The notes under the pieces: model-generated
The model's input: only the letters and a program-made list of their open reading frames with translations
What the model was told of the DNA's origin: nothing
Database searches by the model: none
Shown here: positions 24,210-35,960 of the stretch, one piece after another
How the letters are laid out: every line of letters begins with the position of its first letter
Numbering within the stretch: the first letter of the stretch is position 1
Program-made: the position numbers and the translations under genes
Assembly: GCA_008694505.1 (NCBI GenBank)
Contig: VZDJ01004378.1
Coordinates: 10,787,472-10,851,471 of the forward strand
Origin: Cyanoderma ruficeps
Lineage: Eukaryota > Chordata > Aves > Passeriformes > Timaliidae
Reading direction: 5' to 3'
DNA length: 64,000 bases

Positions 24210-27200
24210 GAATTTGTTCTTGCTGCTATTTGAAATGTTGGAAGGATGTTAACTGAATGAAATCTCTTGAAAGGTTTAGTGCCTCTGATTTGCTTTCCTC
24301 AATATTCCTTCATCCTCAGACGTGGTATCTGGGGATATAGTCCATCTCCAGAAAGTCTCCTCACAAGTTGTGCAATGCTTTAAAGCAGAAAAGCATTTTC
24401 TGATTGTTTATGGGCAGTAAGCCATGTCAAACTTTGTTGTTCAGACTTGAAACTAGGAAGGCTGGCAATTCCAGCTGAATTTCAGATGCATTGCAGGGAG
24501 GGGATTCATTAAAATAAAATCTTAAAAGAGCTTAGGTTTAGCTAGTTGGTTTTCATTGACCACATGGTGGATAGATGTAAAGAAGACATCCCTGATCTGG
24601 TGATTAGTGACAACACAGAGAGAAACGATTTCCTTTGTAAGTCAGCTGTCATATTGCTCCTCACCAAAAGAAATATTCTTTTAATTCTCTTTCCAAGTAG
24701 TCCTGGGCAATAGGATGTGTGTACATGGGTGATGGCATGAGGTGAGTATGTTGACCTATCCATACTCAATCAGTAAGGCAGCAGAATGCTGAGCTGCATG
24801 TTGGATGCTCAAGACCCTATGCTGGGTCAGGTGTGAAGCCAAGCCATTGGTGGTTTGGGGAGAATATGAATCCAGGCTTGCAAACCATGCAAAATGAGAT
24901 TTCACTGAGGTTACACAGAGAACCCATGGACGAACCATGAGGAATTAGTGTCTTGTGATTGTCTTCTCCATCAATAACAATTTTTGTCTGTTCTGCCAAA
25001 ATGCTGTGTTGAAATAAAGTGTGATGCTTTTAGTCGCTGCCATAAGATGCAGCAATAACAGAGTAAACCTGTGTTTAAATGAGATCGTTCCCCAGCCAGC
25101 AGGCACTGTGCACATTTTGGCAAGCCAGCTATTCTTGTTATGCCTCTGGCACTGCAAGTGGAAAACTGGGGAGAGAACAGGACATTGCTGAAAAAAAAAT
25201 AGTTGCATCTGTACTGGGTTAATAAATCAGAAACAGGCAAACATTAAATCTGAACAGTGTCCAGCTCTCTGTGTGCCTGCATTTTGCTGCATACTAATTT
25301 TCTCATTTTTTGTGAGAACTGCATCAAACACAGATCAAGTTCTACCTCAGAGGCTGCATGGAAATCAAATCACATGCGGATCTTGATTTATTTGCTGGGA
25401 GCAGGCATCTCCAGACTATGTTTAGAGCTTCTAGGGGCTGCAATGGAAGAGGTACAAATCAAGGTAAGATGTCTTATTACCAGTCCCTTTCTTAACAAGT
25501 AGTTGTTTTAACAGCAGTAAATAGGCATCATTTGAAAAGTTCAAGGCAGTAGTCAAGAGCTGATCAGAAGAGCTGCATGCTTGGTCTTTGCATGTTTTAT
25601 TAAGCATGGTCCACCTGATAGTTTTTTCCAGTATAGCTGGACAGATTGCTATGTTAGGAGCCAACCCATTAGAGCTGTGTAGCCCAAAGTCTCTTTAGCT
25701 TCTTGCAAAAGGCTTCTTTTAAAAGATGTGCTGCTGTATTCTTGGCATCCTGTCACATTGTACACACACATGCAGATCTGAAGCCTAGGCAGGGACCTCC
25801 CTCACCAGTCAGAGGATCCAGTTCCTTCTTCCCTGTGTCCTTTGCTTCAATGGACTGTAGCACTGGTTTGTTACTGGTTGCCTTTCCCTAGACTTTTCAC
25901 CCTTAGACTTAGAACCAATGTCTATTTTCTTATTCACCAACTAACTTGAGTGTAGCTCTCTCCAAAATATGTCCATATCAGTCCCCAGTTAAGTGTTGTC
26001 TCTCAGTTTTCATTTGCACACATCTGTGTGTGTTTATTGGGGTGAGGGCTCTGGCACACATTATCCTCTGGTCTGTGTCTAAGTTTGCATCTCAACAGAC
26101 CTATGTTGTTTATTCTGACTCAGAGGTTCTGGATTAATGTCCAGGAGTGCAGTGCAATATCTGAGGGATTCTGGGCCCTTCAGTGGAATCAATAAGGCTG
26201 ACCATATGTTAGTTTTCATGAATTACAGTTTTCTACTTCAGGAAGGTATGACAAAAGCAGCATAGGCACAGGCACACATATACACACCTGGGGATTTAAA
26301 AGACACTTCTTAGCTGAGCTCTTCTAGTGACTGAAGAGCGCTGCTTTTCTCTTACTTCAGCCACCCCTTCCTCCCAAGGTTCCTTATATAATCAGTCCTG
26401 AGGAGTCAGCCAAGCTCTCTTGAGGGTGTTTGAGAAGGACATTCACCTGAAGTAAGATGTCTCACTTTACATCCACTGGTGCCACAAGACTCATCGACAT
26501 CATGGTATATTGAACACAGACAAATTTCCCCAACAAAGCAGTGATTAGTTATGAACTTTGTCTAATTAAAAGTGACCAAACACCAATTACAGAGATGGCT
26601 TCCCTAGTGGAAGTAAGCAGATTGTACGTTTAATGCAAGAAACATACAGAAATATACTTCTAAACATAGTGAGCGAATTAACATGGTCGCAGTCTATAAA
26701 TAAAAACATCTGATAGCACAAATATTAACATACAAAATTAATATCTTCTGCAAGGCACTTACACAGCTTGAAGCATGACTCAGGATACTTAACAAATCCC
26801 CTTGTATATATTATCCAACAAGAAGACCTGTGTCATCAAATACTTCTATTGTTATTTGAGATTGCCTGCACTCTATAATACCAGCTGTATCTGAGATCTC
26901 AAGTTGTGATTTCTATTGCAGTCTCCAAGTAAAACAGAATCTTAAAAAAATCTAATACTGCCCTTATATCTAATCCAAATCATGCAGACCCATATGAATT
27001 CTGTGCTTAGTTTACTATGCTTTGAACATGTTTGAAATGATGTAACTAGGATGGATCTTGTACTTTGTGACTGTTCAGGGAAGATGGGAATAATGACACG
27101 TCACCATGAGCTGGAAGGATTTCACCATATTTGTTCTTAAGTGTCTTTACATTGCTGATCATCAAATAAACAAACAAACAAATAAATAAATATCATCAGT

Positions 27201-30200
27201 AATGCAGAGCCATTTCAGAAACAGCATAAAAAGAATGAGAAGGTTTAGAGCCATCTCATTAGTGGCAGAAACATCAAATGCAGACAATATTCAACATTAA
27301 TTCTATGTCCATTTTGATTCATTGCAGTCAGGCAGGAAATGAGGTTTGAGTGACAACTTTATTTACTAAGTCATAAGCTGCTGAATATTTGCAACATCCA
27401 TGCAAAATATTGGAGCTTTTCATTAACAAGACTTGATAAGATACAGCGAAAATATGAATAATTTTCATTAGCTATTTTTCAATAAAGGGCATGGAAAATA
27501 AATTATATTAAAACCTACTCTGCACAATTCTGCCTTTGTGTTTGCAGAAGAGACCTTATCACAATACCTTTTAATAATATGGAACACCTATTGCAGAATT
27601 TGTTGTTTTTCCATTTTTTTCCAGAAATGCTAACAGGTCTCTTCATTTTGCCTTCAGCCAAAACTCCCATTTGTGATCTAGAGCAGTAGCTTCCCCAGTA
27701 CTCTTACATCAGTTATGCCTATAAAATACATGGCTGTTTAACTGCTGTGGGCACTACCTTAACCAAAGGTGCATTTTCAGATGCAGACACTCAACTGCTT
27801 TCAGAAAAGCTGGTATGTGTGCAGTGGTGTGTGTGCCCTGCAAGGACATTCATATTGTACCTAGTGCTGAATTAAAACCAGCAGAAAGAGTCAGAGATAA
27901 AAAAGGTGAGGAGAGCACAGCCTGAGGGCACTATAATGAATATCATTCTTGTGGAAGATGTCATTATTGCTGGCATTTGAGATTGAAAATAGGAAAAGTT
28001 ATAATAAACCTCTCATAATAATAGTAATAACAATGGTTTAGAATAATTTTTAAATTAACCTTATTAGTAAACTCCTTTAGGTTTAGTCTTTCCCTGGTTC
28101 CCAGCAGAGGAATTCTTTACAGGCTAACACTAGCTATATGTTTCCTCCTCTTCTGACAGCTTTTCTTGAACTCTACACAGAAATCAATTTACCTCCTCAA
28201 TATTCATACAGGTGGCAGCTTCTACATAGAAATATTCCTTTAAACAAAGGCAAATTAAAGGTCTGGCAAACTGTTTTCAGAAAAGAAAGCTGCAGGTTCC
28301 AAAGTGCGGAAAACCAGAGCCAACTACAAAGGAAAAAACCCAAACCTATTTTCTTTTTCCAATTTAAAAGCAGACCTATCCTGATGCAAGATTTTTCTAA
28401 ATGACATGGGACTAAAGAAAGACACTGTAGTTAAATATAGAAGAATAATAATTTTCCTTGGCTTTCTGAAATAGCACACAAGTATCTGTGAGTAATGCCA
28501 CAGTGAGCAGGATACTTTATAAAATCCAAGCAACTGTCACACATAGGTTATAAGGTCATTTCTCACACATAAGATAAGCTGGAAATCCATCCCATGGATA
28601 GAATCTGAGAAAATGTTATGAAGTTTCAAAATAAAAAATGAGTTTCACATGTTATTTTATTTCTCAAGGGCATTTTGCTAAACATATGCATACACTCTCA
28701 CAGCTTACCCACAAAAGAAAGAAAGAAATCAGTATCACAGGTATTTCAAAGATGAAGTGCTCTTTAATTGTATGGTATATTATTTTTGATTATATATACA
28801 ATGAAAATGTACAGTTACATAGTGATGCAGATCATGGTGTTATTCACTGCTTTTTCCTGATTGTATTGAAGATACTGTTGGTAAATTTTATTATTGCCTC
28901 ATGGAGGATAAAACTGAAACATGGAGTTCATGGTCAAAAGCCATAACAATCTCTCTCTTGTTTCCTAAATGAAGCATCCAAATCCAAGCCCAGTGCAGTA
29001 AGTGTGTAGCTGGTGTTCAAGTAAAATGTTCTTCTGCAGCTCAGCATGTAGCTGCTGCCCTCTTTGCATTTTGAAGTCATCAGAGGCTGTAGATGCTCAG
29101 CATCTCCGAAAACCAAAATTTCTCATTCACCCTTTAGGCAACCAAATTCAAGCCTCTTGTTCTAAATTAAGTTCTTAAAAATTTCTGAGGGAGTGACTGA
29201 ACCAGTATGGAGCAGAAAACCCGCTGCTTTAGCCACTGACCAAGGCCATGCAGGACTGTGTATGAGGCAAGGGTCCCTTGGTACGAGTTTTCCCAGGAGC
29301 TGACCTCACTTCCAGAGACCTACATCATCATGGCACTGCCCTGCTGGTAGCTGCCACCATCCAGCTGAACATAAGAAGTCAAGTTTTCATCAAAAACGCT
29401 ATTTACGCTTGACTCCCATGCCAAGTCTGACCTCTCTTCATGATAAAGAAAAATATAACCTGGGGACTGAATATCTTGGATTCCACCTTCCACTGCATGC
29501 TCATTCATGGCAACTGGGGTCATGCAGAGTGCTGGCACTAGCAATCCTCATATTTCAGTGGCTCCACTGCAAAAGAAGCCCCTATGCATCTAGAGGCAAC
29601 CTAAATTCAGATGCCTTTCCAGCACATGGGATGTGGGATATTTCCGTTCTCTGAGATGGGGAGGGGGAGTTGGCAGGGATCTCCATTCCGATCATCTTTC
29701 CGTCTTTTGCAGTTGAAAGAAGACAGATATTTGTGCATCTTATTAAATTGCACAAAAGGTGCTCAGTAACACACCTGTGGTTGATCTAAAAATAAATATA
29801 ACTTGCTTTGAGGAGGCTATCAGAACTCCAGCCAAGCATAGATCTGAGCCTGAATAGTATTTGGCTTGAAGTTTGCAACACAGATTTGAATCTTCTCAGA
29901 GGTGAGAGAGGGAAACCCCCTTAACACAGGGCACTTGCTTGGCAGGCAGAGCAACCAGGCTGCCCCTGGTGCAGCTCTGCTGGTGTCTCTTCCCCGTGTT
30001 CCACACAGAGGGTCACTGTGAGCCTTGCTGCCATATCACGTCTCGCTGTAGTGTCGTCCTGACTTGCAGTGCAGAATTCAATAAAGCAAAATGTCCTGTA
30101 GGAGAAGGACCGAGGGGCAGGGCAGACACCCTAAAAATAGTAACTGACTGAGGCAGGGAAGAGCCCTCAGCTCCCCTGCCCATAAGCTCTGGGTCATCCA

Positions 30201-31736
30201 GCTGCAAATAGAAGACAGAAGTCGATGGGAATGCAAATTTCTTTGTAGGATGAGAAAGTACAATGTGATACAACTTACCAAGCATTCTGTCAGTGTGCCA
30301 CGTGTATCTTTAGGAGTGCAAGCAATAGAAGGAGACGGGGGCAAAAGGGGTTTAAACCATGAAAGGACAGAGACCTATCTCTGCAATTCCCTTGGCCCCA
30401 CACCTTGCCACAGCTGGTCTGGGCTCCACACCATTGAAACCTATAAAACCCTGGAGTGGAAATCAGAGCATGAGTAATAGGACTTTTTCAGCACTATACC
30501 TTTTCAGACACCCATATAAAATGCACATTATGAATGATTGCCAGGATCAGTGAATAGATCTTGCCATGGTCTCCGTAACCAGCAGGGCAGAGAAGGAACT
30601 TCCTGTGCCCTTGGGCACACCCGTTTTGATTAAACATCTAAGAAATTTCTGAAAAGACTATTACACTCAATCAATATGACATTGCTTCAACTAATGAAAT
30701 TCTTTTAACATCCAACATCCTTTGAATTGTGGATTAGAGAGGGCAGGTTGGTTCAGATACTGAACTACATTTTAAATTACATAATTATCTAGTAATATCA
30801 CTGTATGTATTAGAAGACCTATTTTCAGTGGAAAACCCCAATGTTCTTGAAATCCTGTTTTAAAAACTGTAAGAACTGATTATTTTAGTATTTTGAAATA
30901 TTTTGAAAGCTTGAACAAGCTTTCAGGCTTTTTAATGTCATTCAAAGTAAATTGCATATTCTTTAACATAGGAAAATAAATGGATACACCATGTAATTAT
31001 TACTAACATCTAAAACTCTTGAGGATAAAGCAGGCAAAAGCATAACTACTTATGTGACTGTATTTATTGCTGGATTGTGGATATTTTATTGTTAGTAAAA
31101 TATTTTTCTATCATGTGGAACATGTGTAATTCATTATATAAAACACTTTTCTAAAGGAAATTTTATGAAGGTAAATAAGTAATAAATTTTCCAGCCTTGA
31201 TTTTCCTTGTTTAGATTGCCATAAAGGTTACCTCGGGTTTTGTTACTGTATTAACTATTCATATATTTAATTTTTTATTTTATTTTTCTTTTGTGGCAAA
31301 TAAAATGTTGTAGTTTACTGGAATGTGGTAGATATTAAACTGATAAGACACTGCCAAATGTTTTCACAAAAAGTCTCATGCAAAACTCTAACATGTATAA
31401 TTCTTTTAATATTATAGCCTATCACAGTTACATTTACAAATGCATTTTAGTCCAAGTGTCGCACAACTAGTCTTACATTTCAAATTAGCAGATTATGTCA
31501 TTGAATGAGGTACTGTTTTCTGTGAAACTGAAAAATGTTGGACTAACTTTTTTGGAGTAAAATCTTAAAAGGTCTCAGGATTATGAGATTAGGTTTGGGC
31601 TAGGTTTTTGTTTGTTTGGGAGTGGAGTGTTCTAAAAAAAAGAAAACAAGCAGGGACAAGACAGTGAAGCTGAGCTCAGTTTTTGCAGGTGCAGTGATTA
31701 TGGACATAAAAGGCCATTTCTCATCCCATTTTATTA
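24210..31736. other. unannotated DNA, no gene seen
   Basis: This is unique sequence. It contains a short AAAC/AAAT microsatellite at about 27166-27190 and a 22-base near-palindrome at 30904-30925 (10-bp arms, 2-base spacer). The region 29200-30480 is slightly GC-richer with several overlapping frames on both strands, none with a recognisable domain. One conserved-looking block is listed separately. Confidence 0.55.
27240..27560. promoter_or_regulatory. candidate conserved non-coding element
   Basis: This repeat-free, AT-rich block has many TAAT/ATTA cores and words such as CATGCAAAATATTGG and AACATTAATTC, and no open frame of interest. The texture is that of gene-desert regulatory DNA. It is inferred from appearance only. 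Confidence 0.2.
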
Positions 31737-31990
31737 CAGAATCACAGAATGGATAAGATTGAAAGGGCCTACAATGGATCATCTGGTCCAACCTCCCTGG
31801 TCAAGGAGGGTCATCCTCGAGCACATGGCACAAGGTTGTGTCCAGGCAGTTCTTGAATATGTCCAGCAAGGAAGACTCCGCAACCTCTCTGGGCAATCTG
31901 TTCCAGTGCACAGTAAAAAAGTTCTTCTGCACATTTAGGTGGAACTTCCTGTGCATCAATTTCTGCCTGATGCCTAATAATCTAATAAGA
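31737..31990 (-). mobile_element. CR1 LINE, 3' end fragment
   Basis: Read on the minus strand this is the last part of CR1: the end of ORF2 (AGGAAGTTCCACCT, then CTTTTTTACTGTG, CACTGGAACAGATTGCCCAG, GAGAGGTTGCGGAGTC), then the 3' UTR with GGAGGTTGGACCAGATGATC and a terminal ATTCTGTGATTCTGT tail at 31737-31752. It is 5'-truncated at about 31990, the usual fate of CR1 copies. The preserved octamer tail and moderate divergence fit a bird CR1 subfamily. It is not functional. Confidence 0.92.
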
Positions 31991-32066
31991 CTGCCACAGA
32001 CAAAAAAAAAAAGTGAGGTTTATCATAAAATTATTATATGTGCATTTAAATTTAAATATTTTTTTA

Positions 32067-32113
32067 GGATGAGATGAGACAAGATGAGATGAGATGAGNT
32101 GAGATGAGATAGA
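32067..32113. repeat. GATGA/GAGAT pentanucleotide microsatellite with one N
   Basis: This is an imperfect pentamer array of about nine GATGA units, interrupted by ACAA and by an undetermined base at 32099. It is a simple slippage repeat. The N marks a position where reads disagreed. Confidence 0.95.
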
Positions 32114-33448
32114 ATATTTGTGGCTATGCTTTATTTTTCAGCTGTGTCCATTCAGAAGAACCATAGAGAAAAGGCTAGGAATTGAAAGGCAGATCTGACA
32201 ACTCTTTTGGGGAAGTTCCCTGAAGAGGTGAAGGAAAAGAATGAGGAAAACTCTTAGATGTTCAAATCAAAGGGATTTTTCTGCTTGAAAAAAAAGTCAG
32301 TGTGAACATACAGATTATTTTTATTAATTAAAATGGCTAAAATATTCAATGCAAGCAGACCTGATTTGATCATCAGATCATTGAATTCAAACCCTTTTGA
32401 CCCTTACATTAAATGAACCACAAAGAAAAAGCAGTATCTTTTCCCCAATTACAGTTCTATCATAACTCAATCACAATTTTTTGTAGGACAGTGTCAGTTG
32501 TAACTTGCCACGCACGAGAAAGTATTCCCTAAAAAAAAAGAATGCAAGCCTGTATCAGGGAGCTCTACAGATCACAACTTGGCTGTCAGCCTAGACCTAA
32601 TCTATAGATATATCCAATTCTTATGGGAAAGTATTTTATGTCATGTCAAATTTTGTCTGGCCTTATACAAGGATAAATGTATAATGCAGGAAGCACTGTA
32701 CTTCAAATTTAATTTCTTTCATGGACCTAGGTAAAAGACTACTTCACCAATAAACAGCACTCCCCAGCTGTCTTGGACCATATAAGACAAACTCATGGGT
32801 TAGATTCTTGCTGGACTTTCAGTCAGAGCAGTGTCTCTCCAAGTCCTTGAAGACTGCAGTAAGCATGAGCCATGAATGTTTATTTTAACAATGAATACTC
32901 TAAAAATCTTGGGCTGAGGAAATAGAGGAATGAGGAACAAAAGAGTCATCAGAACAATAAGGTGATGAAGACATAAAATAGATAAAAATATGTATATAGG
33001 AAACAGGCAAGTTCTCATATTAAACTTTTTCAGCAAAATTAATAGCAGGGCGATCTGTTCATCACACAAACATAGCTATGAAGCCTTTGTAGAACACTTA
33101 CCAGCTCCAATTCAAGGGACATCTCATCATTGGTTCAGCTCCATAACATGAAATTTGCTAGCCTTGTGAAGGACATCTCTTCAACAAATATATTCCTTGC
33201 TTTCCTCCATCCAAATTGCCTGCGTCCAAAGCCAAAGTCACTTCATTGTGGACTGTGGCTGAGGACTGTTTGAGAAATGTCTTCTGCAGGTTGGAGTTGA
33301 AACAGCAGAAACACAAAGCCTCACAGGTCTCAGAGTTTTGCAGCTCTTTCTTTTAAAAAGCTGTATCACCTTAATTCTGATAATTTCCTTTTCTTACATA
33401 TGTTCTCCTTCAAATGCCTCTGATCGGTGCTTTTTCCTCCAACAACAG

Positions 33449-33580
33449 AGGCAGAAACTGTGAGAACTAGGAAAAGTGGGACTTCTAGGACTGGGATACT
33501 AAGCATGACCAAGGACATCGATTTCTCGCTATTGACTGATGCAGAAGACTATGGGCATGAACCGATATCCTTTAATGCAG
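33449..33580 (+). other. exon-like open stretch, 132 bp, unidentified
   Basis: A pyrimidine tract (GCTTTTTCCTCCAACAACAG, ending 33448) forms a good acceptor. The following 132 bases are open in one frame and end GCAG followed by GTGGTA, a permissible though weak donor (position +5 is T). The exon is symmetric, phase 1 to phase 1. The predicted peptide includes the run DIDFSLLTDAEDYGHEP. Four CpGs are kept in the 150-base neighbourhood. If the donor is not used, the frame runs on to a TGA at about 33616-33618. I do not recognise a protein. It could be an alternative exon, a CpG-retaining regulatory element or chance. Confidence 0.25.
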
Positions 33581-35799
33581 GTGGTAAAAGGCATGAAGGA
33601 AACAGCACAAGAATATGAGGGGAAAACATCCTGTTTTTCTGAGTAAACAGTCTCCTGCTTAAAACAAGTTTTTCCTCATAACACTACAGTTTTCCATTTT
33701 AAAACATATTCTTCAGTGACTCAGTTTTCCCCGATGTCACATCAAGTATTTCAGTTTGCATGGGAAACATGGGTGGTAAATACACCCGTGGGAAAAAGCA
33801 CCCCTGGAGCACTAAATAGGTTATCAGTTATGCTTACTGTTAATACTGCTGTTAAGCTTAATTCTCTCAATTGACCAGTTTCTATCAACTGACCAGATCC
33901 AGATTTTTTTCAGTATAATGACTTAATTTATTTAATGTTTATAGTTCTAAGGCTTTTAGTGGAATAATTTTAAAATAAGCTTTCAGGGTCACTTTGTCTC
34001 TATTAAGCTTTTAAAATAGGTTAAGTCCAGGGTCTTTGCTTTCTGAGTACAAAAGCAGATTTTGCCTCTGAAGCCAAAAACAATTTAAAACATATGAAAT
34101 GCAGTAGAATTAATCTGTCCAGAACCAAAAGAAAGACTGTATTTATAGCAGCTGATTTATTTGTTTGATATACAGTGTGTGCTCTGGTTTATATTTTTAA
34201 GGTGTGTGAACGGGGTCACATTATATATTACAAAAATAGCAAGGCAATGATTTACAAGACTTCACATTGTGCCTATTGACCTTCTCAATAAGAAAGGTTG
34301 CTGATTGTAACAGCACTGAAAAACTAAACCCATGGGAGTCAATTTAATACAGTATAAACTCTTTTAACAACCAACAAAATAGCCATATCAGCTGTTTCAT
34401 CCTTAGATTATGTTTCAGTTGTAGAGTGCAGTTTTTAATAAAAAGTGCACGAGCTTTCTTTATTCTACAAAGCTTCTGTTTCCTCCTGCATGGAGGCAGC
34501 TGCTCCCTACTTTTCTGGTGGAAAAAATGGAAGTATTGTGTTATCACTGGTCCCCTCACTGGGAGAAGAAAGAAAACAGAGAAAATGCTTAACAGCAGTG
34601 CAAATCATTTTGTCTAGTTCCCTTCTGAAAATTAATCTCTGAGCTCTGAAGAAAAGATGTACATCTGTTTGTCCTTTGTTGTGGACAAATACATTAGTCT
34701 GTCCACAAGGAAAACAATATTAGTCCATGTACAGCTTGAAATAATCAATACCTAGATGTAACAATTGGGTAATGCTTCATGTTAACACACTGTGAAAATG
34801 AGCAGTTAAGGGCAAGAAATCTCTTTTAATTATCAGAGCTGTGTTTTGTGGACATTCCAGAAATAATGGTATCTGAACACATCTAAGGGATTGTCAGGTA
34901 AAGGAAAGACAAAAAACCATTAAAACTGTGATGTTCCTCATGATTTACCTCATTTTTTGCGGAATTATCTGGCTGCCTTAGTAACTTGCACAAATGAAAG
35001 CTGGCAAGAAAAAGTCTTTTCTTATCTCTGGTTTATCGTCCCTAGGATGTTCACCGCCTTTTGCAAAGAATCAAATAAAAATCATTTTAGAGATACACAG
35101 AGATTGCCGAAGCTATGTGTTAACAGCCACTGTCCTCTAAAACAAAACAAAACTATCAACAAAATAATGTAGCCAATATGTCAGGTATTCTGATTCTGTC
35201 TTATACCTTAGGAGGGGCCTTCCAGAGTGAAAGTTAATGGCAGACACACAATATTGGAGATAGGGCTAGCACCTTTGGGCTGAAGAAGTATGCTTTTTTG
35301 GTTTTTTAAGAAAACACAGTCTTTTTCATAGCTGCTATTATGATTTTGTGAAATGTGGAAGCTCACTGAAAGTCCATGCATTACACTAGAATTTATTTTA
35401 CTGACTAGGGTAGCAAATGGCAAGACAGTTGAGGGCAAAGAAGACTGGTGTTTGTGTAGAAGCATATGACAGACATGAATAAGGCAATCTGCATAATGCA
35501 TGCTGGTGGGAGTTCTTTTTCAGTTTAACTCATCTATGTGGGAAGTTCATTATGGTATTTCCTTTATAACTTATTTTTCTTACAGAGTAGCAGGATAAAA
35601 CAGTTGATGATGCTGCAGTAGACATCTTTTTTACATCTTCTTGTGAAAGATCAGTAAACATTCTGCCTCTAATTCTCATCCCAGTTATATACTACATATG
35701 GAAAGAAGAGATCTCTTCAGAGTATGTTTTAAGTCATAGTTCGATGTGCTGTGTACTGTAGCAATATCCATACATGCATTTTAAGTCCCACTCGGTCTG

Positions 35800-35960
35800 T
35801 TGATTATAATGCTCTGGAGAGACAAAATGGATTAATATTCCAGCACTGCGGCTATTAATGGTTAACAATTTCATTGGAACATGATATTCCCATACTGATA
35901 GCAGATGAGCTGAAGTAGCAGGGTTGATTGTATTAGCTTGTCAAAAAAGTTAGTGAAGCT
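35800..35960. promoter_or_regulatory. candidate conserved non-coding element
   Basis: The block has ATGGATTAATATTCC, then GGCTATTAATGGTTAAC, a composite of TAAT-type cores with an HNF1-like half site (GTTAAC). It is free of repeats and of open frames. The call is made by appearance only. Confidence 0.22.

Noticed and set aside
30904..30925. 22-base near-palindrome TGAAAGCTTG-AA-CAAGCTTTCA considered as an operator or terminator
   Set aside because: Vertebrate DNA has no such terminators; the AT-rich palindrome is expected by chance at this scale.
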